A stretch of 26,571 nucleotides of DNA from a virus. The stretch covers positions 1-26,571 of the IMG/VR virus record IMGVR_UViG_3300023176_007010. One strand, 5' to 3'. Positions 15,684 through 22,761 of the stretch are shown here, piece after piece; the stretch's first letter is position 1; each line of letters starts with the position of its first letter. A model generated the notes under the pieces. That model was not told the DNA's origin, did not search any database, and saw only the letters and a list, made by a program, of their open reading frames with translations. Made by a program: the position numbers and the translations under genes.

Positions 15684-16394
15684 ATGTTGTATAAGACAAA
15701 TAAAAAAGGATTCTTTTGCGCTTCCGATACAATCTTTTTTAACAAATGGACCAAGATTTTTATAATGAGTGTTAGACGACACGCTCCATGGGCCAATATA
15801 AGGATACACATTTACGATGGCGTGGACCAGGATGTAGAGTGGTGTAAAAAAAATGGTGTGGAGTGTTCCACAGAACCAACTCTATCAGAATACACAGAAA
15901 ACCTAAAATCAAAAAAAGGATTTTGGGTTTGTGACAGATTCCGACAAGTTGTAAAACTGTTCGAGGAACAAGTACCTGTGTGGTGTGTTGATTCGGATAG
16001 TGTGCTTTGTAGAGATCTTTCTGAAGACGAATATGATCAAATCACTTCACAATCATGGGTAAATGTGTGGGGTGAGCCAAACACCAGAGCTTACAAAACA
16101 ATTGGATATTCAGTGGTTTTTTCAAGTAATGATAGGGCACGACACGAAATAGCAGTTAGACTTTCAAATCAAAAAAAATTTACTTGGTATCTGGATCAAG
16201 AAGTCATGGACTCTATGTTGCGTGAAAATTACTTTGCGCCTGTTGAAAGAACCTACAGCAACCATGTTTACAATAAAGATGCCTACATTTGGTCAGGAAA
16301 AGGCAAACGAAAACACATGTCGTCAAATAATCTGCAGAGTTTTCCGGGTCTTGCAAGGCACTATAAAAAAATTTTAGACAATGAACCAACATAA
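15684..16394 (+). CDS. GT-A-like glycosyltransferase with DxD motif
   Basis: A 236-residue protein with an N-terminal FCASDTIFFNKWTKIFIMSV and IRIHIYD strand, then VPVWCVDSDSVLCRDL (97-112) carrying the metal-binding D103-x-D105 expected of GT-A transferases, and WYLDQEVMDSML further on, typical of the 'D.....Q..' segment of GT8-like or DUF-type transferases. The C-terminus, WSGKGKRKHMSSN, has a basic loop. It probably transfers a sugar from a nucleotide donor, with the acceptor unknown. It is tightly spaced behind the GT29-like gene and before a methyltransferase gene (8-nt gap), so the three plus-strand genes may share a transcript. Confidence 0.68.
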   Translation: MLYKTNKKGFFCASDTIFFNKWTKIFIMSVRRHAPWANIRIHIYDGVDQDVEWCKKNGVECSTEPTLSEYTENLKSKKGFWVCDRFRQVVKLFEEQVPVWCVDSDSVLCRDLSEDEYDQITSQSWVNVWGEPNTRAYKTIGYSVVFSSNDRARHEIAVRLSNQKKFTWYLDQEVMDSMLRENYFAPVERTYSNHVYNKDAYIWSGKGKRKHMSSNNLQSFPGLARHYKKILDNEPT

Positions 16395-16397
16395 GTA
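16390..16397 (+). promoter_or_regulatory. Weak late-promoter-like box CATAAGTA
   Basis: This differs from TATAAATA at two positions and overlaps the end of the preceding gene. It lies five nucleotides (TTCGT) before ATG 16403, the same spacing as the boxes at 13822 and 15053. Considered weak on its own. Confidence 0.25.
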
Positions 16398-16402
16398 TTC
16401 GT

Positions 16403-16972
16403 ATGTCAAATTACGTAACAAACGAAAAATTTCCCCACCTAGGTGGCAATTTCGCTGAAGGCGATCCTGCCTGCTTCAGTGCTTCTGCTTTCAAATATTG
16501 TTTAGATAATCTAGAAATCAAAACTGTTATGGATATTGGATCCGGTCAAGGCCATACTGCTAAATGGTTTGTGGAGCAAGGATGCGAAGTGACAGCGGTC
16601 GAGGGCCTCCCAGAAAATGTTCAAAATGCAGTGGTGCCGACAATACAGCATGATTTAGTAAACGGTCCATACATACAACAAGTTGACCTAACCGTGTGCA
16701 TCGAGGTCGTAGAGCACGTGGATAAAAAATATGTTTCAAATTTAATTGATACGCTGACTAACGGAAAATGGATACTAATGACACACGCTGTTCCAGGACA
16801 GCGTGGTTGGCACCATGTTAATTGCCAGCCAACGGAATACTGGACAGATCTGTTGGGACAAAAAGGTTATTCTATAATAGAAGATCATTCTAAGAAAATA
16901 CAAATGCTATCTAAAAACGATGGTGCCAAACACATAGCACGTAATGGTTTTTTATTTGGCCAGCAGAAATAA
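16403..16972 (+). CDS. Class I SAM-dependent methyltransferase
   Basis: A 189-residue protein. TVMDIGSGQGHTAKWF (41-56) is motif I and EVTAVEGLPENVQ (62-74) is the acidic motif II. LTVCIEVVEHVDKKYV follows, with the EVVEH signature of Ubi/Coq-type methyltransferases, and WILMTHAVPGQRGWHHVNCQ carries the usual HHVN element. The acceptor cannot be read from sequence. It resembles the minus-strand methyltransferase that follows (7-nt gap, convergent) in general plan but not closely in sequence. Confidence 0.83.
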   Translation: MSNYVTNEKFPHLGGNFAEGDPACFSASAFKYCLDNLEIKTVMDIGSGQGHTAKWFVEQGCEVTAVEGLPENVQNAVVPTIQHDLVNGPYIQQVDLTVCIEVVEHVDKKYVSNLIDTLTNGKWILMTHAVPGQRGWHHVNCQPTEYWTDLLGQKGYSIIEDHSKKIQMLSKNDGAKHIARNGFLFGQQK

Positions 16973-16979
16973 ATCTAGA

Positions 16980-17537
16980 TTATTTTTTCAATATGCATTC
17001 GTAGTAAGCAGTGGCCAAAGGATCCTTGTCAGGCACATCTACCAGGTGGGCATATGCGTCTTCTTTAAACTTGTCCATTCCGGTATGTTTTAGTTCAACC
17101 TGCCACCAGTCTGGTGTTCTTACTGTGAGATGTGCGTTTCTGCCATCAGGAAGTATAGCAACGGCCTTGAAACAGGCAATCAAATGATATTGGCATATTT
17201 CAGATCTTTTTCCTAGATCTACTAAAGTTTCCTGCACTAGATTTGGTTCTACATGTTCAAGAACGTCTGTTGATATTATCATATCAACTTTCTCTGGCAT
17301 TTTTCCTTCGAACCTAGGATCCCACCCTGTCACATTAATGTTTGGATATAAATGTTTCAACTTGTTTACTAAAACCCCGGCACCACACCCGAAGTCTAAA
17401 ATACTTTTTGGTGCGAAAGTTTCTATGGCTTCTTTCATCATTTTAGGTATATCTCTGTCTCTGAAGTTACGCCCCCACTTTGGTTTTTTCACATGCATTT
17501 TTTTCAACAGTTCGTGATATTCTTTTGTCAATGCCAT
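16980..17537 (-). CDS. Class I SAM-dependent methyltransferase
   Basis: A 185-residue protein from ATG 17537-17535 (MALTKEYHEL); the frame is open further to 17552 but lacks a better start. SILDFGCGAGVLVNKL (45-60) is motif I, INVTGWDPRFEGK (67-79) motif II, and DMIISTDVLEHVEPNLV contains the DVLEH signature. RNAHLTVRTPDWWQVELK is the aromatic C-terminal part. Target unknown. It is transcribed away from the porin terminator region and converges with the preceding methyltransferase gene. Confidence 0.83.
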   Translation of the reverse strand: MALTKEYHELLKKMHVKKPKWGRNFRDRDIPKMMKEAIETFAPKSILDFGCGAGVLVNKLKHLYPNINVTGWDPRFEGKMPEKVDMIISTDVLEHVEPNLVQETLVDLGKRSEICQYHLIACFKAVAILPDGRNAHLTVRTPDWWQVELKHTGMDKFKEDAYAHLVDVPDKDPLATAYYECILKK

Positions 17538-17602
17538 ACACTTAATTAGCATTGAAATTATTGGTAATATGATAATTGGGGGATTTAAAAAAAAAGCGTA
17601 AA

Positions 17603-17626
17603 TTAGAAAAATAACGCGAAGCGTTA
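17603..17626 (-). terminator. Probable intrinsic terminator after the porin gene
   Basis: TAACGC-GAA-GCGTTA (17612-17626) is a perfect 6-bp stem with a three-base loop. Read on the minus strand it is followed by TTTTTC and further T-rich sequence (17611-17603). It is placed to end the porin transcript before the methyltransferase gene downstream. Related GCGTWAA words around 17595 and 17631 could allow alternative stems. Confidence 0.55.
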
Positions 17627-17685
17627 AAAAGCGTAAAGCCGGCCTTGACCTCTTGGATCTTGACCGACTTCACAGTGTTTGAGGA

Positions 17686-18624
17686 CTAGAATGTGAATTT
17701 GATTCCAGCCGCCATGCTTGTTGTGTCTGTACCTGTAGTCTTGTCAGTTACTTCGTAACCGGCGTACATGCTGAAGTTCTCACCGATCTTCTTGTCCGCA
17801 CCATAAGTCCAGTACTTGTTACCATCCTTGATCTCACCATAACCTGCTGAGAAAGTGGTTGCACCTATCGTGTGTGAACCCACGATCTCATTCGCTTTAG
17901 TGTCTAGATTGGTAGACTCTACAGTTTTGATTGTGTGGTTGTAACCGATTGTGGTTTCGTCTGTGAGGTCGAACGAAGCACCCAATCCTTTGTACTCGAT
18001 GGAGTTGACCTTGTCATCCGTGTATGCCACACCGATGTTCAAATTATCAGTCAATTCCATTGAAGCCGCAGTCTCATACACATCGATGCCTGATTTACCA
18101 GTCGAACCGTCGACCTTCATCAAGTTATCGATCTGTACTGCACCTATGTTGTTCGAGTACACGATAGTGTGTGAGTCTCTGCTGAACAACTTCTGTGCGG
18201 CGCTTCCGCCGAATTCTGGGAACACATCTGTCTTAGATGTAACAGCACCCTTGAACACTGAGTCCTGTCTTCCTGCCGATAGCACACCCGCGTTGCCCAT
18301 GTCCACACCAGCAAATGCCAGTTTTGAATCAAAAGGCGAACTGCCTGAGTCATCCGCGTCGATTTCAACTTCTAACTTGGCGAAGCCGTTGATTCCCTCT
18401 GCCAGGTTGCTACTAAAGTCAACACCGATGGAAGAACCGTTGTTCTCCGCTTTCGCTGTTGCTGTGCCGTTAGCGTCTTCGTTGTTTGAAAGCATGTAGT
18501 TCAATGAACCGTACACCTTCATCTCGGTCGCTTCAGCCGGAGTCGGTTTGAACACCGACCATAGTACTACAAGTGCCACTATTATGGCCGCACCTATAGC
18601 CATCTTCTTCTTAGTCATTTTCAT
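17686..18624 (-). CDS. Gram-negative outer-membrane porin carried by the phage
   Basis: A 312-residue protein from ATG 18624. AGGAG at 18636-18640 decides this start over the longer open frame to 18903. It has a signal peptide: basic MKMTKKK, hydrophobic AIGAAIIVALVVLWSV, then PTPAEA with likely cleavage after A32. The mature part begins with MKVYGSLNYMLSN, the usual first porin strand. It continues as alternating strands with Gly-Asp/Asn turns (GINGFAKLEVEIDAD, MELTDNLNIGVAYTDD, FSMYAGYEVTDK) and ends in GIKFTF, with the C-terminal Phe needed for BAM insertion. FAGVDMGNAGVLSAGRQDSV matches the loop 3 approach region of general porins. It should form a beta-barrel channel in the host outer membrane. 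A late-promoter-like box precedes it and a terminator follows. A role in receptor masking or uptake is inference. Confidence 0.88.
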   Translation of the reverse strand: MKMTKKKMAIGAAIIVALVVLWSVFKPTPAEATEMKVYGSLNYMLSNNEDANGTATAKAENNGSSIGVDFSSNLAEGINGFAKLEVEIDADDSGSSPFDSKLAFAGVDMGNAGVLSAGRQDSVFKGAVTSKTDVFPEFGGSAAQKLFSRDSHTIVYSNNIGAVQIDNLMKVDGSTGKSGIDVYETAASMELTDNLNIGVAYTDDKVNSIEYKGLGASFDLTDETTIGYNHTIKTVESTNLDTKANEIVGSHTIGATTFSAGYGEIKDGNKYWTYGADKKIGENFSMYAGYEVTDKTTGTDTTSMAAGIKFTF

Positions 18625-18635
18625 TATAGATTTTT

Positions 18636-18640
18636 CTCCT
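18636..18640 (-). promoter_or_regulatory. Ribosome binding site of the porin gene
   Basis: AGGAG on the minus strand lies 11 nt before ATG 18624 and decides the porin start. Several neighbouring genes lack any such site. Confidence 0.7.
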
Positions 18641-18700
18641 GTTTGTTCTATATGATTAGTTGCGATCAATGGCCTATTGACCGCTCTGGATTGTAAGGCA

Positions 18701-18708
18701 TATTTATC
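18701..18708 (-). promoter_or_regulatory. Late-promoter-like box GATAAATA upstream of the porin
   Basis: On the minus strand this reads GATAAATA, 76 nt before the porin ATG. It is identical to the box at 12089-12096. It predicts a leader of about 70 nt containing the ribosome binding site. The 170-nt gap 18625-18794 otherwise holds only a short inverted repeat (TCAAT...ATTGA, 18665-18679). Confidence 0.4.
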
Positions 18709-18794
18709 AAAAAAGCAACACTTTATACGTGTGTTTGGTAAACTTTTTACAGGGACGGTTACACCAATAATTACAACAACACAGGAGCAGAACC

Positions 18795-18962
18795 ATGGGC
18801 ATACACTACGACTACAAGAGCACACGCGGTGCCAAGAAGATGCAGAAGCAACAGGAACGTGAACAGCGCAGGCGCGATCGCAAGGCCAAGCAGGTGACCC
18901 CACAGAAGACGGACGAATCCAAACCCTTGACCATGGACATGATCACGGACCCCAACAAATGA
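18795..18962 (+). CDS. Small basic protein coupled to a radical-SAM gene
   Basis: A 55-residue protein (MGIHYDYKSTRGAKK at the start, ending MDMITDPNK). GGAG at 18784-18787 lies at a good distance before ATG 18795, and the stop TGA (18960-18962) overlaps the ATG (18959) of the radical-SAM gene in the classic ATGA coupling. The middle is a Lys/Arg/Gln/Glu-rich helix (about 14-33). It is too small to classify by family. Because a short peptide gene directly before a radical-SAM/SPASM-type enzyme is the layout of RiPP precursors, that possibility deserves mention. The lack of Cys and the strongly basic composition are also consistent with an unrelated helper protein. Confidence 0.65.
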   Translation: MGIHYDYKSTRGAKKMQKQQEREQRRRDRKAKQVTPQKTDESKPLTMDMITDPNK

Positions 18963-19960
18963 TCAACCAACGCTTGTTCGATCACTACGGCATAGACACC
19001 CACAAGGATCTCCGGGTCTCCAAGACCTGCGGCAGACCTTTCGACACCATACTGGTGGACAAGATGGGCAGTTGCTACGCCTGTGAGTGCCAGGCCTGGT
19101 TGCCCCAGAGCGTGGGCAATCTACTGAAGGATCCCATGGAGCAGATACTCCAGTCCGCCATGCGGGGTCACCTACAGCAGAGCGTGAGTGACGGCACGTA
19201 TCGATACTGTAACAACAAACTCTGTACCTACATCTCCAAGAACAAGTTCCCCCATGGGGATCTGACCGAGGGGCTCAAACAACTCAGGTTGGCCATCGAC
19301 GACAGTTGCAACCTGTCGTGCCCCAGTTGCCGGAAGGAGAAGATATTCCTCTACAAGGGTGGCACTTTCAGGCTGAGGATGAAAATAATGGAACAGGTGT
19401 TGGCATTCATGCACCGCAGGTCGGATCCCTTGTTGGTGCACATAGGTTCTGACGGTGATCCATTCGCCAGCATACTGTACAGGACACTGATGAAGAAAGC
19501 ACCAGACAAGGACTGCTTCTCTTACAGCCTGCAGACCAACGGACTGCTGTTCAAACAGATGTACCCTCGTGTGCGGCACGTGATAGACAAGGCCAATCAC
19601 ATCAACGTCAGCATCGACGGTGCCAGCAGGCACACCTACGAGACACTGAGGAGGGGTGGTGACTGGGACAAGATACAGCACAACCTCCAGTTCATTGGTG
19701 AGAAGAAATCATCGGGCTACAGGTTCGAGTTGCACATGGTTGTGCAGAAGTCCAACTGGCACGAGATGCCCGCCATGTTGGAGTTGGCACGCAGGGTGGG
19801 AGCAGATGAGGTCAAGTTCACCAAACTCGCGGACTGGGGCACATTTGACAGTTTCGAATCACAACAGCCTCCCACGGACAGCACCGAGTTCATGGACATG
19901 CTGGAACGTTGTGAGAGTGATCCCATCGGGCACACATGGTTAGATCCTGACTCGATCTAG
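18959..19960 (+). CDS. Radical-SAM protein with N-terminal cysteine cluster (twitch/SPASM-like)
   Basis: A 333-residue protein. DSCNLSCPSC (115-124) gives the CxxxCxxC motif with C117, C121 and C124, which bind the [4Fe-4S] cluster and SAM. The N-terminal 100 residues contain C24, C39, C42, C44, C84 and C89, consistent with a second cluster in a twitch-like domain placed before the radical-SAM barrel. VHIGSDGDPFAS stands where GGEP normally is, and HINVSIDGASRHTYETLRRG is a typical barrel strand/loop of this family. The reaction and substrate are unknown. It is coupled to the 55-residue gene. G+C is visibly high: one 60-nt row (19021-19080) has 34 G/C, far above the neighbourhood, suggesting separate acquisition. 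Confidence 0.85.
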   Translation: MINQRLFDHYGIDTHKDLRVSKTCGRPFDTILVDKMGSCYACECQAWLPQSVGNLLKDPMEQILQSAMRGHLQQSVSDGTYRYCNNKLCTYISKNKFPHGDLTEGLKQLRLAIDDSCNLSCPSCRKEKIFLYKGGTFRLRMKIMEQVLAFMHRRSDPLLVHIGSDGDPFASILYRTLMKKAPDKDCFSYSLQTNGLLFKQMYPRVRHVIDKANHINVSIDGASRHTYETLRRGGDWDKIQHNLQFIGEKKSSGYRFELHMVVQKSNWHEMPAMLELARRVGADEVKFTKLADWGTFDSFESQQPPTDSTEFMDMLERCESDPIGHTWLDPDSI

Positions 19961-21051
19961 TTGTTGTATATCTTTAAAATCGCTTCCAGGTTCTCTTTGT
20001 GTATGCTCTTGGGCGCACAGGTCCCGCACCTGCATCTATCCTGGGCACAGATCAGCGTTGGCATCCTGTCCTCCCGCTTCATCTTTTCTATGTAGTCGTC
20101 CATCGTGTCGATGGTTGCTATGGCACCAGTGGTGCCGTCTAGTCTCACCCTACAGTCCTTGTTGGTGGAGTATTCCCCCGATATGTTGTTTCCAGACAGG
20201 AAGAACTGGTTAGCCGCACAGTGCCACCCCCTGAAACCGAGATCCCTGGGTATCATGGACACATAGTTCTTGATGTCCCTGTTCATGCACATGGACCTGC
20301 CTCCACAACAGCCTCTGGTTTGATCAGCAATACGAGTCGTCTTGTCGATCTTCTTGATGTCCTCTTGGTCGAAGTTTTTTAGGTATGGCATCAATTGCTC
20401 TAGTTGTTTTTCGCTGTATAGTCCCTCTATGCCATCGAGGATCTTGGGTCTGGCATTCAAATTGTTTGTTTCACAGTACTTGAGGAAACCCATGCAGTCC
20501 TGCCAGTGGTCCTTGTGAGGATACATGCAGACTATAATGTCGTGTTCGATCTTTTGCTGGACCGCGTGTTCAATATTGTTCTTGAAAAAGGTTTTGAGTT
20601 TGTCTGGACCTTGGCTGTGATAACTGAAAGTGATGCCCTCTATGTGTTCACACACGGTCTTCCATCTTTTGGCAGTGGCCGTGGCGTTGGTGGTCATCCT
20701 ACGTCTCAGTCTCCACCTATCAGAATACTTTTCATATTCCTTGGTGGAACCTATCAGTATGTCTTCGATGTCAGGGTGGTACAATGCTTCTCCCCCATAA
20801 ACGTTTAGGATCACATCCTTGAAGGGATTTTTTTTGATCTCCATAACGGTGTCGGTGTACGAATACATCTGTTTCAACATTGTCATGCAACGTTCAACGG
20901 GTGGATGTGGTTTGGAGTTGTCATGACCCAAGGTACCTTCAGGACAATAGGTGCAGTCGTAATTGCATTTCAGTGTGAGCAACCAATCGATTAGGAAACC
21001 CATCTTGTTCTTTGGATGATAGGCGGCTTCTACTGTGTGGATTGTGGACAT
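19957..21051 (-). CDS. Radical-SAM protein with C-terminal SPASM-like cysteines
   Basis: A 364-residue protein from ATG 21051 (MSTIHTVEAAY); codons further upstream would run through the promoter-like box and the divergent gene. LTLKCNYDCTYCPEG (25-39) supplies C29, C33 and C36. LNVYGGEALYHPD contains the GGE motif. The C-terminal half is cysteine-rich (RGCCGGRSMCMN, RGWHCAANQ, DCRVRLDG and ICAQDRCRCGTC), fitting auxiliary [4Fe-4S] clusters of SPASM type. Such enzymes modify peptides, sugars or cofactors by radical chemistry. It overlaps the 3' end of the preceding convergent radical-SAM gene by 4 nt and is divergent from the SDR gene. Confidence 0.87.
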   Translation of the reverse strand: MSTIHTVEAAYHPKNKMGFLIDWLLTLKCNYDCTYCPEGTLGHDNSKPHPPVERCMTMLKQMYSYTDTVMEIKKNPFKDVILNVYGGEALYHPDIEDILIGSTKEYEKYSDRWRLRRRMTTNATATAKRWKTVCEHIEGITFSYHSQGPDKLKTFFKNNIEHAVQQKIEHDIIVCMYPHKDHWQDCMGFLKYCETNNLNARPKILDGIEGLYSEKQLEQLMPYLKNFDQEDIKKIDKTTRIADQTRGCCGGRSMCMNRDIKNYVSMIPRDLGFRGWHCAANQFFLSGNNISGEYSTNKDCRVRLDGTTGAIATIDTMDDYIEKMKREDRMPTLICAQDRCRCGTCAPKSIHKENLEAILKIYNN

Positions 21052-21058
21052 TTGGAAA

Positions 21059-21066
21059 TATTTAAG
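21059..21066 (-). promoter_or_regulatory. Late-promoter-like box CTTAAATA, minus strand
   Basis: Read on the minus strand, CTTAAATA is followed by TTTCCAA and ATG 21051. Together with the plus-strand box at 21081-21088 (TGTAAATA-TTTCCT-ATG) it forms a divergent pair whose two arms share TAAATATTTCC followed within two bases by ATG. Confidence 0.45.
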
Positions 21067-21080
21067 CAGTCTATGTGCCG

Positions 21081-21088
21081 TGTAAATA
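21081..21088 (+). promoter_or_regulatory. Late-promoter-like box TGTAAATA against a start codon
   Basis: Six nucleotides (TTTCCT) separate this box from ATG 21095. There is no ribosome binding site. It would drive the SDR/radical-SAM/sulfotransferase operon. Confidence 0.45.
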
Positions 21089-21094
21089 TTTCCT

Positions 21095-21604
21095 ATGCAG
21101 ATTGCAATCACTGGACACAAGAGAGGAATTGGGCAGGCGTTCGCCCAACAGTTAGAAAAACGTGGGCACCAGATAGTGGGCATATCCAGGAGTGATGGTG
21201 AGAACATCCGACGGGTGCTTCACACGGCATCAATCATAGAGCCGTGTGATATGTTCATCAACAACGCAATAAGCATGTACGCCCAAACTGAACTGTTGTT
21301 CGAAGTATGGCATAGATGGAAAGACAAGAAAGATGTGCATCACATATGGAACATATCAACACGTGTGTGCGAGTGGGACGAGGACAAACAGATCAACGGC
21401 TTGACCATGAGGGAGTCAATGGAGTACCGTAATCAGAAGATGGCATTGGAACTGGCACATGTACAACTTCACGCACAGACCAGTAATATCAAGATGGAAC
21501 TTATCAGGCCAGGCGGTGTGAACACCCAGTCATTCAGTGCACCAGGAAGCATGTCGGCAGAACAATACATCAAGGGAGTGTTGGAGCAACAGGACATAGT
21601 ATAA
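21095..21604 (+). CDS. Short-chain dehydrogenase/reductase (compact SDR)
   Basis: A 169-residue Rossmann-fold protein. The cofactor loop is AITGHKRGIGQAF (3-15; TGxxxGIG), MFINNAISMY carries the NNA motif, WNISTRVC the Ser strand, and YRNQKMALELA the catalytic YxxxK. VELIRPGG-type sequence appears as MELIRPGGVNTQ. Classical SDRs have ~250 residues; this is shorter between the cofactor loop and NNA, but keeps the key residues. It should reduce or oxidise a carbonyl/hydroxyl with NAD(P), probably on a sugar or small metabolite. Its stop TAA shares a base with the next gene's ATG (21604). Confidence 0.85.
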   Translation: MQIAITGHKRGIGQAFAQQLEKRGHQIVGISRSDGENIRRVLHTASIIEPCDMFINNAISMYAQTELLFEVWHRWKDKKDVHHIWNISTRVCEWDEDKQINGLTMRESMEYRNQKMALELAHVQLHAQTSNIKMELIRPGGVNTQSFSAPGSMSAEQYIKGVLEQQDIV

Positions 21605-22761
21605 TGGACGCCAAGAAATTTTTGACCAACAAGAGCATATGCACACTTCCGTGGACCGGATTTGAACTCGAGCCCAACGGTGATGTAAAGAACTGTATAA
21701 TATCCAGGGAAAAACTTGGTAACATCAACGGGTCTAGCATACAAGATATACTACACGGAGACAAGAACAAGCATCTCAAATCACAAATGTTAACAGACAG
21801 GAAGCCGTCTAACTGCGAGGGTTGTCACCTACAAGAGAAGTCAAGAAACGATTTGGGTAGCATCAGCAGTCGACTTTACTATCACAAGGAAATAGGGCCA
21901 AAGATAGATCTTTCCATGCTAGACGATGTTAACAAATTCAGTCTAAAACATGTAGACCTACGTTGGACCAACTCGTGCAACCAGGCCTGTGTGTATTGTA
22001 ATCCAGAATGGAGCAGTAAGTGGTCGCAGGAACTAGGACAACCTGTGAGGAGCAACAAAGATGATCGAGAGGAAGTAAAAAATTTTGTGTTTGAAAATAT
22101 CGAACAACTAGAGAACGTTTACCTGGCAGGCGGCGAACCTATGCTCATGAAAGAGAACAAAGAGTTCCTAGATCTGTTAAGCAAGAAGAATCCTGACATT
22201 CACCTGCGTGTGAATACAAACCTAAGCACTACTAAGACAGGGGTATTCGAATTATTGTGTTCATTCAAGAATGTACACTGGACAGTTAGTGTTGACACAA
22301 TAGAAGAAGAGTATGAATACATAAGGTATCATGGATCGTGGAATGACTTCCTAGCAAACCTAGACACAATAAACAAATTGCCTCATAAGATAAGTTTCAA
22401 CATGTTACATTTCATACTGAATTACACTAGCATACATGATTGCATTGATCTGTTGAAACAAAAAGGATTTCATGATAACAGTTTCATAGCGGGACCTTTG
22501 TACAGACCAAACTGGTGGAACTTGTTGAATTTGCCGGATAGAATGATTCAATCCGCCACCGACCTATTGAAGAAGAGGATCAACGACGGTACCTCCGGTT
22601 ATCTTAAAAACAGTTATGAGAACTGTTTGACATATTTCACTTCGACGCCATGGGAAAAAGATATTATAACATTCAATAAACAGATAGGAGACATGGACAA
22701 AAGAAGAGGCACGAACAGTGCAAAGGTTTTTAAAAAACTTTTCGAGGACATGAATGCTTAA
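21604..22761 (+). CDS. Twitch-domain radical-SAM protein
   Basis: A 385-residue protein. The N-terminal twitch-like segment has C13 in SICTLPWTGFELEPNGDV, C31, and C71/C74 in CEGC. The radical-SAM motif is SCNQACVYCNPEWSSKW (124-140) with C125, C129 and C132. LAGGEPMLMKEN holds GGEP, and VHWTVSVDTIEEEYEYIRYH is a barrel strand. The CNPxxSxxW pattern is one I associate with radical-SAM proteins seen in marine phages and bacteria, of unknown reaction. It sits in a coupled operon: 1-nt overlap with the SDR gene and 8-nt overlap with the sulfotransferase-like gene. Confidence 0.88.
   Translation: MDAKKFLTNKSICTLPWTGFELEPNGDVKNCIISREKLGNINGSSIQDILHGDKNKHLKSQMLTDRKPSNCEGCHLQEKSRNDLGSISSRLYYHKEIGPKIDLSMLDDVNKFSLKHVDLRWTNSCNQACVYCNPEWSSKWSQELGQPVRSNKDDREEVKNFVFENIEQLENVYLAGGEPMLMKENKEFLDLLSKKNPDIHLRVNTNLSTTKTGVFELLCSFKNVHWTVSVDTIEEEYEYIRYHGSWNDFLANLDTINKLPHKISFNMLHFILNYTSIHDCIDLLKQKGFHDNSFIAGPLYRPNWWNLLNLPDRMIQSATDLLKKRINDGTSGYLKNSYENCLTYFTSTPWEKDIITFNKQIGDMDKRRGTNSAKVFKKLFEDMNA

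Noticed and set aside
16965-16995. AATCTAGATT palindrome with a T-run as a terminator between the methyltransferase genes
   Set aside because: The stem is only about five pairs with internal mismatches beyond, too weak to list as a feature.
17591-17636. Repeated GCGTWAA words as a CRISPR-like or iteron array
   Set aside because: Only three or four short copies with irregular spacing; explained by the terminator hairpin.
17951-18499. 182-codon plus-strand frame inside the porin gene
   Set aside because: The antisense porin has a signal peptide, ribosome binding site and barrel pattern; the plus frame has none of these.
18625-18903. N-terminal extension of the porin frame by 93 codons
   Set aside because: The extension would place the signal peptide internally and runs antisense to the 55-residue gene; AGGAG supports the start at 18624.
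21052-21207. N-terminal extension of the radical-SAM gene at 19957
   Set aside because: It overlaps the divergent SDR gene antisense and passes through the promoter-like box; MSTIHTVE at 21051 is the better start.
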